A stretch of 64,000 nucleotides of DNA from Sphingomonas aliaeris (GCF_016743815.1 NZ_CP061035.1:3655001-3719000), one strand, 5' to 3'. Shown: positions 7,861-17,233, counted from the stretch's first letter. Numbers and translations are program-made. The notes: a model not told the origin generated them from the sequence alone.

Positions 7861-8703
7861 TTATGCGATCGAGGTCAGGTTCACCGCTGCATGCTTGCCG
7901 CGACGATCGACTTCCAGTTCGAATTCGAGCCGGTCGCCTTCGTTCAGGCTGGTCATGCCGCCACGTTCTACGGCCGAGATGTGCACGAATGCATCGGGCT
8001 GCCCGTCGTCGCGCTGGATGAAGCCGAACCCCTTCATCGCGTTGAAGAACTTGACCGTGCCGGTCGCCTTCTCACCCGTCAGCTGACGCTGCGGGGCGGC
8101 ACCAAAGCCGCCGCCTGCGCCGCCGCGCGGAGCACCGCCGGGGGCTGCATCGCGTTCACGCGGAGGACCGCGATCGGTGACGGCCATCGGCTCGCCCTCG
8201 ATCTTCAGGTCCGTCGCCGAGATGCGGCCACCGCGATCGACCAGGGTGAAGCCGAGCGGTTGACCCTCGGCCAGACCGGTCAGGCCAGCCTGCTCGACTG
8301 CGCTGATGTGCACGAACACGTCCTCGCCGCCATCGTCGCGAACGACGAAGCCGAAGCCTTTCTGGCCGTTGAAAAACTTGACCACGCCAGTGCCTTCGCC
8401 GACGACCTGCGGGGGCATGCCGCGACCTGCGCCGCCGCCCGGGCCGCCAAAGCCGCCGCCGCCACCACCGCCGCTGCTGCGGAAGCCACCGCCGCCGCCG
8501 CCGCCGCCGCCGAAGCGATCACCGCCGCCGCCGCCACCACCGCCGAAGCGATCGCCACCACCGCCGAACCGCTCGCCGCCACCGCCGAAACGATCACCGC
8601 CGCCGAAGCTGCTGCCGCCGCCGAAATCATCGCCGCCGAAACCGTCGCGCTTGTCGCGGCCACGCCCACCGCGATCCCCGCGGCGTCCTTTATCGAAACT
8701 CAT
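7861..8703 (-). CDS. Glycine-rich protein with two cold-shock domains
   Basis: A 280-residue RNA-binding protein. Residues 1-100 are low-complexity: basic RGG-like repeats (RRGDRGGRGRDKRD), then runs of GGGG separated by DRFGGG. Cold-shock domain 1 covers about 104-169 (VVKFFNGQKGFGFV, DVFVHISAV) and domain 2 about 212-279 (TVKFFNAMKGFGFI, DAFVHISAV). They are joined by a proline and glycine linker. Both RNP1 (KGFGF) and RNP2 (FVHI) motifs are intact in each. Double-CSD proteins occur in alphaproteobacteria, but the long N-terminal glycine tract resembles eukaryotic RNA chaperones that condense with RNA. It likely acts on structured mRNA in stress or cold. Confidence 0.88.
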   Translation of the reverse strand: MSFDKGRRGDRGGRGRDKRDGFGGDDFGGGSSFGGGDRFGGGGERFGGGGDRFGGGGGGGGDRFGGGGGGGGGFRSSGGGGGGGFGGPGGGAGRGMPPQVVGEGTGVVKFFNGQKGFGFVVRDDGGEDVFVHISAVEQAGLTGLAEGQPLGFTLVDRGGRISATDLKIEGEPMAVTDRGPPRERDAAPGGAPRGGAGGGFGAAPQRQLTGEKATGTVKFFNAMKGFGFIQRDDGQPDAFVHISAVERGGMTSLNEGDRLEFELEVDRRGKHAAVNLTSIA

Positions 8704-8908
8704 GCCCTGTTCGTCTTCCCGGTCCGCCCAACTTGCCTATGAAACCTGGACGCCGAGCGAATAGCGCAGGTTTCCGGACACCAAACCAATCGTGCCACCG
8801 AGTCGGTCTACCCTAAAAACACCAATGCTGCGAACGAATTCGTCCAAAATGGGGCACAGTTCGCATCAAAGCTTGCAGCAGGGTGGCATGATCGGCACAG
8901 CCTGCCGC

Positions 8909-9709
8909 ATGTCTACCGCCGAACTCCTGTCCGATCCGGCCGCCTGGGCGGCCTTGGCCACTTTGATCGTGATGGAGGTGGTGCTCGGCATCGACAACCT
9001 CATCTTCATCTCGATCCTGTCGAACAAGCTGCCCGAGGCGCAGCGCGGCAAGGCGCGCAAGGTCGGAATCGGGCTCGCGCTCGTCATGCGACTGGCGCTG
9101 CTCACCGCGATCGCCTGGATCGTCGCGCTGACCGCGCCGGTGTTCGACCTCGGCATCGTCGGCCCGACCGGCAGCCACGGCGAGCCGAGCTTCGAAACGG
9201 CGTTTTCCTGGCGCGACCTGATCCTGATCGCCGGCGGGCTGTTCCTGATGTGGAAGGCGACGAAGGAAATCCATCACAGCGTGGACGAGGACGATTCGGA
9301 CGACCTGCTCGACAAGGGCAAGAAGACGGTCGAACTCAGCTTCACCGCCGCGATCGTCCAGATCCTGTTGCTCGACATCGTCTTCTCGATCGATTCGATT
9401 CTGACCGCGGTCGGCATGACCGAGCATGTGCAGGTGATGTACGTCGCGGTGATCGTCGCCGTGCTCGTCATGCTGCTCGCCGCCGATCCGCTGGGCAATT
9501 TCATCAATCGCAACCCGTCGGTGGTGATGCTCGCGCTGGGGTTCCTGCTGATGATCGGCATGGTGCTGATCGCCGAGGGGTTCGGCGCGCATGTGCCCAA
9601 GGGCTATATCTATGCCGCGATGGCCTTTTCCGGCGGTGTCGAGGGATTGAACATCTGGTCGCGCCGCGCCCGCGAGCGAAAGGCCGCGGCGAAGGCGACT
9701 CGCCATTGA
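8909..9709 (+). CDS. TerC family integral membrane protein
   Basis: About 266 residues with seven or so membrane segments. The TerC signature acidic motifs are present: [12 protein letters not shown] in the first helix and [20 protein letters not shown] in the middle, the aspartates of which are thought to bind metal. A cytoplasmic acidic loop ([12 protein letters not shown]) separates the halves. TerC/Alx-type proteins export manganese or help metallate exported enzymes; the exact role here is inferred. ATG 8909 is chosen because the membrane segment begins soon after; ATG 8888 and a long upstream open frame are less likely. Confidence 0.9.
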   Translation: MSTAELLSDPAAWAALATLIVMEVVLGIDNLIFISILSNKLPEAQRGKARKVGIGLALVMRLALLTAIAWIVALTAPVFDLGIVGPTGSHGEPSFETAFSWRDLILIAGGLFLMWKATKEIHHSVDEDDSDDLLDKGKKTVELSFTAAIVQILLLDIVFSIDSILTAVGMTEHVQVMYVAVIVAVLVMLLAADPLGNFINRNPSVVMLALGFLLMIGMVLIAEGFGAHVPKGYIYAAMAFSGGVEGLNIWSRRARERKAAAKATRH

Positions 9710-9714
9710 GCATT

Positions 9715-9743
9715 CATCCGTTCGCCGCTAGGCGAATCGGATG
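9715..9743 (+). promoter_or_regulatory. Hairpin that pairs with the start codon of the RNase D-like gene
   Basis: CATCCGTTCGCC (9715-9726) pairs with GGCGAA and CGGATG (9731-9743) over a GCTA loop, with one bulged T. The last ATG is the start codon of the next gene, so the start and probably its ribosome site are inside the stem. No T-run follows, which argues against an ordinary terminator. Confidence 0.5.
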
Positions 9744-10361
9744 ACCGTTTATCTGCATGAAGAAGACCTGCCCGCCGGCCTGTTCGCCGATGGCGCCGAT
9801 ATCGCCGTCGACACCGAGACGATGGGCCTGCTGACCCCGCGCGACCGGCTGTGCGTCGTGCAATTGTCGGACGGCGGCCCGGACGAGCATCTCGTCCGCT
9901 TCTCGCCCGGCAGCGATTACGCAGCGCCCAACCTGCGCGCGCTGCTTGCCGACAAGACCCGGGTGAAGCTGTATCACTTCGGCCGCTTCGACCTGGCGGC
10001 GATCAAATATTACCTGAAGACGGACGCCACGCCGGTCTATTGCACCAAGATCGCGTCGCGGCTGGTGCGCACCTACACTGATCGGCACGGCCTGAAGGAA
10101 CTCGTCCGCGAGTTGCTGCAGACCGATATCTCCAAGGCGCAGCAATCGTCCGACTGGGGCGGGCCGGTCCTCTCCGACGCGCAGAGGGATTATGCCGCGT
10201 CAGACGTGCGCTACCTCCACCGGTTGCGCGACGAACTGGATCGCCGGCTGGCGCGCGAGGGCCGCACCGAACTGGCGCAGGCCTGTTTCGACTTCCTGCC
10301 GCACCGCGCCGATCTCGACATCGCCGGCTGGGCCGAGGCCGACATCTTCGCACATGTCTGA
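9741..10361 (+). CDS. RNase D-like 3'-5' exonuclease
   Basis: A 206-residue DEDD exonuclease domain without the HRDC domains of full-length RNase D. ExoI motif DTETMG (D24, E26), ExoII around LYHFGRFDLAAI and ExoIII in YAASDVRYL are all present. Such short single-domain proteins trim 3' ends of structured RNAs. The stop overlaps the start of lptC, so the gene leads the Lpt operon. A hairpin covers its start codon. Assignment to the RNase D family is firm; the substrate is inferred. Confidence 0.9.
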   Translation: MTVYLHEEDLPAGLFADGADIAVDTETMGLLTPRDRLCVVQLSDGGPDEHLVRFSPGSDYAAPNLRALLADKTRVKLYHFGRFDLAAIKYYLKTDATPVYCTKIASRLVRTYTDRHGLKELVRELLQTDISKAQQSSDWGGPVLSDAQRDYAASDVRYLHRLRDELDRRLAREGRTELAQACFDFLPHRADLDIAGWAEADIFAHV

Positions 10362-10992
10362 TACCGCCGCCCAGGTCCGGTCCGAGCGGCAGATCTGGGC
10401 CGCGCCGGGCAGTCGGCACGACCGGCTCGTCGCGCTGTCGCGGTTCGGCCTGCCCGTGGCGATCGGCATCCTCGCCGCATTCCTCGTCATGGCGCCGCTG
10501 ACGATGCGCGGCGACGTCTCCTTCCTGCTCGACAAGAACAAGGTCGAGGTCGCTCGCGAGCGCCTGCTGCTCCAGCAGGCGCGCTATCGCGGCGAAGACG
10601 GCAAGGGTCGCCCGTTCGCGCTGACCGCCGAGAATGCGGTGCAGAAGAGTTCGTCCGAACCCGTCGTCCGGCTGAAGACATTGTCCGCCGCGATGCAATT
10701 GCCCGACGGCCCGGCCAGCATCGTCGCGAACAACGGGCGGTACAACATGACCACCGAACAGATCATGATGGACGGCAAGATCCTGTTCAAGGCGGCCGGA
10801 GGATACCGGCTCGACACACACGATTCGATCGTCGACCTGAAGACGCGCAAGCTGCGCAGCGGCGGCGCGGTCACCGGCACCGTGCCGCAGGGCAATTTTA
10901 GCGCGAATGCGATGAAGGCCGACCTCGAAACGCATGTCGTTACGCTGGACGGCAACGCCCGCTTGCGGATCGTGCCCGGAAAGACGAAATAG
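10354..10992 (+). CDS. lptC: LptC, envelope lipid export periplasmic protein
   Basis: A 212-residue protein with one N-terminal membrane helix (about residues 28-50, VALSRFGLPVAIGILAAFLV) and a periplasmic beta-jellyroll of the LptA/LptC type. LptC joins the LptBFG transporter to the LptA bridge. Sphingomonads typically carry glycosphingolipids instead of classical lipopolysaccharide, so the real cargo may be those lipids. Its ATG overlaps the stop of the RNase D gene, and lptA follows 5 bp later. Confidence 0.88.
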   Translation: MSDTAAQVRSERQIWAAPGSRHDRLVALSRFGLPVAIGILAAFLVMAPLTMRGDVSFLLDKNKVEVARERLLLQQARYRGEDGKGRPFALTAENAVQKSSSEPVVRLKTLSAAMQLPDGPASIVANNGRYNMTTEQIMMDGKILFKAAGGYRLDTHDSIVDLKTRKLRSGGAVTGTVPQGNFSANAMKADLETHVVTLDGNARLRIVPGKTK

Positions 10993-10997
10993 CCGGC

Positions 10998-11570
10998 ATG
11001 TCGAACCTTTTCCGCCTTGCCCTGAACGGCGTGCTACCACTGGCCATCACGATCGGTGCCGCCGTTGCCGTATCGGCGCAGACGCGGCACAATTCGAATG
11101 CGCCGATCGATTTCGGCGCGGATCATATCGAATTGCAGGACAAGGCCAACCGCGCCGTCCTGTCCGGCAACGTATCGGTCAAGCAGGCGGAAATGACGCT
11201 GCGGTCCGCGCGCATGACGGTGTCCTATACGGGGCAGGTGATCGACGGCAGCCCGCAGGTTTCGCGGCTGGATGCGGCCGGCGGCGTCGTCGTGACGCGC
11301 CCCGACCAGACGGCGCGCGGCAATTTCGCGGTCTACGATCTCAACCGGCGCGTTGTGACAATGCTGGGCGCGGTCACGCTGACGCAGGGCGGCAATACCG
11401 TGAATGGCGGGCGGCTGACGATCAACCTCGACAGCGGCCGCGCGGTGATCGACGGGTCGTCGGTTGCGGGTACGCGCAAGAATGGCGACGGCACGACGAC
11501 GACCGCGCCGGGCGGCCGGGTCACCGGGCGCTTCTCCGTCCCCAAGCGGGATCAGCCCTCGACGAACTAG
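10998..11570 (+). CDS. lptA: LptA, periplasmic bridge of the lipid export system
   Basis: 190 residues: a signal peptide (cleavage near VAVSAQT) and an OstA-like beta-jellyroll domain (about 35-165) with repeated phrases such as ANRAVLSGNVSVKQAEMTLR and GAVTLTQGGNTVNGGRLTI. The tail is hydrophilic. LptA polymerises head to tail between LptC and the outer-membrane LptD. The order lptC-lptA-lptB-rpoN is conserved in proteobacteria. A 334-bp gap to lptB, holding short palindromes, is unusual. Confidence 0.9.
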   Translation: MSNLFRLALNGVLPLAITIGAAVAVSAQTRHNSNAPIDFGADHIELQDKANRAVLSGNVSVKQAEMTLRSARMTVSYTGQVIDGSPQVSRLDAAGGVVVTRPDQTARGNFAVYDLNRRVVTMLGAVTLTQGGNTVNGGRLTINLDSGRAVIDGSSVAGTRKNGDGTTTTAPGGRVTGRFSVPKRDQPSTN

Positions 11571-11904
11571 GCCCGATCGACGTCCAGCCGCGAAGGTATG
11601 TGCGCACCCAAACCACCCCGGCGGAGGCCGGGGTCCAGTTGGGAAAGCTGCCATACCGGAGGCTGCGTTTCGTTAAGGACCTTCCCGCGACTGGGCTCCG
11701 GCCTTCGCCGGAGGGGTGGGGATGAATGTCGATCCGCCCTACGCGGTACGCGCGGGCCGTAGCAACTCCCACGCCGAACCCCACCGGAGGGCGCGGGAAA
11801 CAGGTCGTTTTGCCGCTACACCCTTCCAACCGGCCTCAGTCTGCGGCATGAGCCATGCACGAAGCCTGCCAAATTGATCCTGGTAAGCTTATGCTAACCT
11901 CAAG
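11571..11904. repeat. Intergenic stretch with short palindromes
   Basis: No gene seen. Contains the imperfect inverted word CCCCGGCGGAGGCCGGGG (about 11617-11636) and the hairpin CTCCGGCCTTCGCCGGAG (about 11697-11714), both like the REP-type palindromes elsewhere in this window. The segment just before lptB (GGTAAGCTTATGCTAACC) has an AT-richer dyad that could be the lptB promoter region. Confidence 0.5.
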
Positions 11905-11922
11905 ATGCGAGCAGTCGAGCAG

Positions 11923-12699
11923 ATGACCGACACAGCGATCCTCGAACAGATGCCGCCGATCCACGAAAAGCCCACCGGCCAGGGGCTGGCGGTCGTGTCG
12001 ATCGCCAAATCCTACGACAAGCGGGTCGTGCTGACGGACGTTTCGGTCAGCGTCGGGCGTGGCGAGGTGATCGGGCTGCTGGGTCCGAACGGCGCGGGCA
12101 AGACCACCTGCTTCTATTCCGTCATGGGATTGGTGAAGCCGGATTCCGGCCGCATCATGCTGGACGGCGACGACATCACCGGGCTGCCCATGTATCGCCG
12201 GGCGATCCTGGGGCTCGGCTATCTGCCGCAGGAAACCAGCATCTTCCGCGGGCTGTCGGTCGAAAAGAACATCCTGACCGTGCTGGAACTGGCCGAACCG
12301 GACAAGGATGCACGCGCCGCGAAGCTTGAAAAGCTGCTCGGCGAATTCGGGCTGACCCGATTGCGCGACGCGCCGGCAATGGCGCTGTCCGGTGGCGAAC
12401 GCCGCCGTGCCGAAATCGCCCGCGCGCTCGCGGCCGAACCGTCGATCATGCTGCTCGACGAACCGTTTGCCGGCATCGATCCGATCTCGATCTCGGATAT
12501 TCGCGACCTGGTCTGCCAGTTGAAGGATCGCGGCATCGGTGTGCTGATCACCGATCATAACGTCCGGGAAACGCTCGATATTGTCGATCGCGCCTATATC
12601 ATTTACGATGGCCGCGTGTTGTTCACCGGTTCGCCTGCGGAACTGGTCGCCGATGCCAACGTGCGGCGGCTGTATCTGGGCGAGGGCTTCTCGCTCTAG
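11923..12699 (+). CDS. lptB: LptB, ATPase of the lipid export transporter
   Basis: An ABC ATPase of about 258 residues. Walker A GPNGAGKTT, Q-loop in LGYLPQET, signature ALSGGERRR, Walker B IMLLDEPFAGID and the switch histidine in LITDHNVRETL are all present. The DHNVRETL and GLPMYRRAILGLGYLPQE phrases are typical of LptB rather than other ABC ATPases. It powers extraction of the lipid by LptFG, which are not in this window. Start ATG 11923 or the in-frame ATG 11905. Confidence 0.95.
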   Translation: MTDTAILEQMPPIHEKPTGQGLAVVSIAKSYDKRVVLTDVSVSVGRGEVIGLLGPNGAGKTTCFYSVMGLVKPDSGRIMLDGDDITGLPMYRRAILGLGYLPQETSIFRGLSVEKNILTVLELAEPDKDARAAKLEKLLGEFGLTRLRDAPAMALSGGERRRAEIARALAAEPSIMLLDEPFAGIDPISISDIRDLVCQLKDRGIGVLITDHNVRETLDIVDRAYIIYDGRVLFTGSPAELVADANVRRLYLGEGFSL

Positions 12700-12743
12700 C
12701 CTATGAACGCGTGCGCACGCCTTTCTCGACCGGTCCTTTTCGG

Positions 12744-14259
12744 ATGAGTCTCGCGCCGCGCCTGGATCTGCGTCAATCGCAATCCCTGGTGATGACGCCG
12801 CAGTTGCAGCAGGCGATCCGCCTGCTCGCGCTGAGCAATCTCGAAGTGGAAGGCTTCATCGCCGAGGAGATCGAGCGCAATCCGCTGCTCGAGGCGAGCG
12901 GATCGGACGATGACGGCCCGACGCTGGAACGCGAGGCGCCCGCCGAACCGCGCAGCGAACCCGCCACTGCCGACGAACTGGTGATGGGCGGCGATTCGAC
13001 CGGCGAGGCTTCGCTCGACGTGGATTTCACCGCGGAAAGCTTCCATCACGACAGTCCCGCCGATGTGGGCGGCGCCGGAATGGACGGATCGCTCGGGATG
13101 AGCGGCGCCGGTGGCGGCGGAATGGGGGGAGGATGGCCCCGATTTCGATTCGTTCGCGGCCGGGGATCTCAGCCTGGCCGATCATCTGCTCGCGCAGGCG
13201 GGACCGGTGGTGGACGGTGCGGACGCCTTCATCGCCGCGCATCTGATCGACCAGATCGACGAGTGCGGATATCTGACCGTGCCGTTGCTGGAAATCGCCA
13301 ACCGGCTCGGCGTGCCGCTGGCGCGGGTCGAACATGTCCTGTCGATCATCCAAACGTTCGAGCCGACCGGGGTCGGCGCGCGCGATCTTTCCGAATGCCT
13401 GAAATTGCAGGCGATCGAGGCGAACCGATACGATCCGTGCATGGCGCGGCTGATCGATCACCTGGAACTGCTCGCGCGGGGCGAACTCGGTCGGCTGAAG
13501 CGGATCTGCGAAGTCGATGACGAGGATTTGGGGGATATGATCCGCGAAATCCGCAGTTTCGATCCCAAGCCTGGCTGCCGGTTCGGCGGGGAACCGGCGC
13601 AGGCCGTGACGCCCGACGTGTTCATCGCCCGCCGCAAGATCGGGGGCGAGGATGGCTGGGCGATCGAGATCAATGCCGCCACCCTGCCCCGCTTGCTGGT
13701 CAATCGCGGCTATTACGTCGAATTGTCGGGCGGTCAGCAGGACAAGGCGTCCAAGGCCTGGCTGGGCGATATGCTCGCCAGCGCGAACTGGCTGGTCAAG
13801 GCGCTGGACCAGCGCCAGCGGACGATCGTCAAGGTCGCCACCGAAATCGTCAAGCAACAGGAGGCGTTCTTCCTGCACGGCGTCGCCCATCTTAAGCCGC
13901 TGACGTTGCGACAGGTGGCGGAGGCGATCGAGATGCACGAATCGACCGTCAGCCGTGTGACGAGCAACAAATATCTGTCCTGCGCGCGTGGCCTGTTCGA
14001 GCTGAAATACTTCTTCACCAGCGCGATCCAGTCGTCCGAAGGCGGGGAAGCGGTGTCGGCGCAGGCCGTCAAGGCTGCGATCCGCTCCCTGATCGCGGGC
14101 GAAGGCAATACGATCCTGTCCGACGATACGCTCGTCGAACAGTTGAATTCCAAGGGGTTCGATATCGCGCGCCGCACCGTGGCGAAGTATCGCGAGGCGC
14201 TGGGGATCGGATCGTCCGTCCAGCGCCGCCGCGCCCGCGCGCTGGAGGGGGCGGGCTGA
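12744..14259 (+). pseudogene. rpoN: RNA polymerase sigma-54 factor RpoN, frameshifted in a G-run
   Basis: Region I with the glutamine-rich activator-response helix (LRQSQSLVMTPQLQQAIRLL) opens at ATG 12744. The acidic region II leads to a glycine-rich linker, where the frame breaks. The rest, from GEDGPDFDSF to the core-binding domain, the HTH around HESTVSRVTSNKYLSC and the RpoN box ARRTVAKYRE, is in the next frame. The total span is one base longer than 505 codons. The G6 run at 13124-13129 is the obvious site; with G5 one continuous 504-residue sigma-54 results. It follows lptB by 44 bp, as is conserved. Almost surely functional in the cell if the extra G is an error. Confidence 0.9.
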
Positions 14260-14368
14260 TCGCTTGCCACTGACCCGCAATCCGGCTCTATTCGGATGCT
14301 GATAACCGATCGGGGGTTTGGGTCATGGTCAACGTTACCGCGGGTATCGTCACGCAGCCGACGCGCTG

Positions 14369-15916
14369 ATGCGCGTCTTCCATCGGGCTATCGCCGGGAT
14401 CGCCCTGTTCTGCGCGACGTTCTGCGCGGCGCCAGCCCTTGCCGACTGGCGTGAGGCGAGCAGCGACCATTTCCTGATCTATGCGAACAGCGACGAGCGC
14501 TGGCTGCGCGACTTTGCCGACCGGCTGGAGCGGGTCGATGGCGCGATGCGGTTGACGCGAGCGGTGGAAAACGTAGCCGGCCGGCGATCGAACCGGCTGA
14601 CGATCTACGTCCTGCCGAACGTCACTGCCGTCCAGCAGATGTGCGGGAAAAACTGTAAAAACGTTGCCGGCTTTTATGTGCCCCGCGCCGGGGGTTCGAT
14701 CGCCTTCACGCCGCGACAGGGCAGCAATCCGTCCGATCCCTACGACCTGAACGCAAACACCGTGCTGTTCCACGAATATGCACATCACATCATGCTGGAG
14801 AATTTCGCTGCCGCCTATCCGCGCTGGTTCGTCGAGGGGTTCGCCGAATTCAATTCGACCGCAAAGGTCGAGCGGAACGGCGCAGTGCAGCTGGGCGGTG
14901 CCGCGAACCACCGTGCTTACGGTCTCGTCCTGGCCCAGCCGCTGCCGATCGCGACATTGCTGGAAGACAGCAAGGCAAAACTGTCCGCGGCGCAGCAGGA
15001 CGTGTTCTACGGCCGGGCGTGGCTGCTGGCGCACATGCTGACGTTCGACGCCGCGCGTAGCGGGCAATTGTCCACCTATCTGCAGCTGATCAACCAGGGG
15101 AAACCCAGCCTGGAGGCGGCGCAGACCGCGTTCGGCGACCTCAAGACCCTGGCGCGCGACATGGAGAAATACCTCAATAGCCGCACGCTTTCCGGGCTGC
15201 TGGTGCCGCCCGACCGGCTGAAGATCGGCCGCATCGACCTGCGCACGCTGTCCCCGGGCGAGGCCGAGACAATGGCGGTCCGCATGCGGTCGAAACGCGG
15301 CGTTAGCCGTCCCGCCGCGCTGGCGCTGCTGCCCGAAGCCCGCCGCCGCGCGCGCGACTTCCCGAACGATCCCGCCGCGCAGGGCGTGCTGGCGGAGGCC
15401 GAATATGACGCGGGCAACGTCCCCGAGTGCGAAGCCGCCGCCGATCGTGCGCTGGCGGCGGACCCGAAATACGTCCAGGCCCTGCTCTACAAGGGCCGCG
15501 CCCGCATTCGCCGCGCGGTCGATGCCAGGTCGAAGGATCCGGCCGTCTGGAAGGAAGCGCGAAGCTGGCTGATCAAGGCCAACCGGATCGATACGGACGA
15601 CGCCGAGCCGTTGATGATGTTCTACGAAAGCTTCCTGGTCGCGGACCAGAAGCCGTCCGACAGCGCGGTCGCGGGGCTGATGCGCGCCTTCGAACTCTCG
15701 CCGCACGATGCCGGCCTGCGCTTGATGGCGATCCGCCAGACGCTGACCGGCGGCGATGTGAAGGAGGCGCGCTACATGCTGATCCCGCTCGCCTTCGATC
15801 CGCACGCCCCGCGCGACAATATGGCCGCGAAGATGGTGGCGATGATCGATGCCGGCAGCCCCGCCCCCGCCGTGCTTGCCACGATGAGGACGAAGGACGA
15901 ACCGGCGCCGGAGTGA
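14369..15916 (+). CDS. Secreted HExxH metallopeptidase-like protein with TPR region
   Basis: About 515 residues. A signal peptide (IALFCATFCAAPALADW) precedes a domain with VLFHEYAHHIMLE, a zincin HExxH motif, and a downstream glutamate phrase WFVEGFAEFNS that supplies the third zinc ligand of gluzincins. The C-terminal half (about 330-510) is helical repeats of TPR type (PAAQGVLAEAEYDAGNVPEC and similar). Such proteins are annotated as hypothetical or DUF1570-like in sphingomonads. It is probably a periplasmic protease, with the TPRs for partner binding. Start ATG 14369 gives the clean signal peptide. Confidence 0.8.
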   Translation: MRVFHRAIAGIALFCATFCAAPALADWREASSDHFLIYANSDERWLRDFADRLERVDGAMRLTRAVENVAGRRSNRLTIYVLPNVTAVQQMCGKNCKNVAGFYVPRAGGSIAFTPRQGSNPSDPYDLNANTVLFHEYAHHIMLENFAAAYPRWFVEGFAEFNSTAKVERNGAVQLGGAANHRAYGLVLAQPLPIATLLEDSKAKLSAAQQDVFYGRAWLLAHMLTFDAARSGQLSTYLQLINQGKPSLEAAQTAFGDLKTLARDMEKYLNSRTLSGLLVPPDRLKIGRIDLRTLSPGEAETMAVRMRSKRGVSRPAALALLPEARRRARDFPNDPAAQGVLAEAEYDAGNVPECEAAADRALAADPKYVQALLYKGRARIRRAVDARSKDPAVWKEARSWLIKANRIDTDDAEPLMMFYESFLVADQKPSDSAVAGLMRAFELSPHDAGLRLMAIRQTLTGGDVKEARYMLIPLAFDPHAPRDNMAAKMVAMIDAGSPAPAVLATMRTKDEPAPE

Positions 15917-15920
15917 ACGC

Positions 15921-16922
15921 TCAGTCGTCCTCGTCCTCATACCCCACCAGCGCCAGCGCCCGCGCCTTGATCTGGCGCGTCATGCACCAGTGGACCAGCG
16001 CATCTTCCCGCCCGTGCGTCACCCACACTTCCTTCGGTGCGATCTCGATCAGCGTCTCGGTCAATTCCTCCCAGTCGGCATGATCGCTGAGGATCAGCGG
16101 CAGTTCGACGTTGCGCTGCACCGCGCGCTGCCGGACCCGCATCCACCCGCTCGCCATCGCGGTGATCGGATCGGGCAATCGCCGCGACCAGCGGTCGTTC
16201 AGCGCCCCCGGCGGCGCGACCACCACCTTGCCCATCAGGTCCGCCTTGGGCGCATCGGTCGCCGGCCGCAGCTCGCCCAGGTCGACGCCCAGTTCGACAT
16301 ACAGGTCGCACAATCGCTGCACCGCGCCGTGCAGGTAGATCGGATCGTCATGCCCCCGGTCGCGCAATTCGCGGATCACGCGTTGCGCCTTGCCCAGCGC
16401 ATAGGCGCCGACCAGCACGCAGCGCGTCGGGTTCGCCCGCAGCGCCGCCATGAGCTTGTCGATCTCGTCGCCCGTTTCGGGATGCCGGAACACGGGCAGT
16501 CCAAAGGTCGCCTCGGTGATGAACACGTCGCATTTGACCGGCTCGAACGGCGCGCAGGTCGGGTCGGCGCGCCGCTTGTAATCGCCCGACACGACGATCC
16601 GCTCGCCGCGATGATCCAGCACGATCTGCGCCGATCCCAGCACATGCCCGGCCGGCACGAATGTCGCCTCCACCCCGCCCGGCAGCGACAGCGTCTCGCC
16701 ATAGGCCACCGGATGCCCCGCCTGCGGACCGTAGCGCGTGTGCATGATCGCCAGCGTCTCAGGCGTCGCCCACACCGCATCGTTCCCGCCGCGCGCATGA
16801 TCGGCATGGCCATGCGTCACCAGCGCGCGCGGGCTCGGGCGCGAGGGATCGACCCAGATATCGGCGGGCTTCACATAGATGCCGTGCGGATGCGGTTCGA
16901 TCCAGTCGCCGAGCTTTGCCAT
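15921..16922 (-). CDS. Ligase-associated DNA damage response exonuclease (MBL fold)
   Basis: 333 residues of metallo-beta-lactamase plus beta-CASP-like fold, related to the SNM1/CPSF nucleases. Metal ligands: THGHADHARGG (residues about 34-44), SGDYKRR and the late LILSDHADWEEL; the protein ends with an MBL-type WVTHGRED phrase. It matches the exonuclease that accompanies the cisplatin damage response ligase. In many genomes it is adjacent to the ligase; here it is 10.7 kb away and convergent with the HExxH protein. The DEXH helicase lies beyond its start on the opposite strand. Predicted to process DNA ends during repair. Confidence 0.92.
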   Translation of the reverse strand: MAKLGDWIEPHPHGIYVKPADIWVDPSRPSPRALVTHGHADHARGGNDAVWATPETLAIMHTRYGPQAGHPVAYGETLSLPGGVEATFVPAGHVLGSAQIVLDHRGERIVVSGDYKRRADPTCAPFEPVKCDVFITEATFGLPVFRHPETGDEIDKLMAALRANPTRCVLVGAYALGKAQRVIRELRDRGHDDPIYLHGAVQRLCDLYVELGVDLGELRPATDAPKADLMGKVVVAPPGALNDRWSRRLPDPITAMASGWMRVRQRAVQRNVELPLILSDHADWEELTETLIEIAPKEVWVTHGREDALVHWCMTRQIKARALALVGYEDEDD

Positions 16923-17047
16923 CCAGACACTATGATCGGCCGGCGGCGAAGTTCCACCCGCACCCGGTCGAAACCCCTGCGAAGGATCGTTCGGGCGAGG
17001 GCCGCGTTGACCCGGTATCTGGAGAATTCAGCAAGGGAATCAACGCG

Positions 17048-17233
17048 GTGGATACCAGTATACCTTGGGCATTGGTGGTCGTCGGCGGACCGATCATCCT
17101 GGGTGGCGTCCTGTTATGGGCGATCCTGAACAACCGTATGTCGCGCCGCGACAAGGCCGCATCGGACGAAGCGGCGACCCGCGTCCGCCGCGAACAGGAG
17201 GCCGACGACCGGCGGCGTGACGGCGCGAACTGA
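17048..17233 (+). CDS. Small single-pass membrane protein, 61 aa
   Basis: From GTG 17048, after AAGGGAATC, comes one strong membrane helix (IPWALVVVGGPIILGGVLLWAIL), then a charged, arginine- and aspartate-rich cytoplasmic tail (RRDKAASDEAATRVRREQEA). It lies between the divergent exonuclease and helicase genes and overlaps an upstream alternative GTG of the helicase. The longer frame from 16916 would overlap the exonuclease start and has no good leader. Small proteins of this layout are common in sphingomonads; no function known. Confidence 0.6.
   Translation: MDTSIPWALVVVGGPIILGGVLLWAILNNRMSRRDKAASDEAATRVRREQEADDRRRDGAN

Noticed and set aside
7510..8742. Long plus-strand frame (410 aa) opposite the cold-shock gene
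   Set aside because: Alanine-rich low-complexity translation of the antisense of a glycine-rich tract; the minus strand encodes two intact cold-shock domains.
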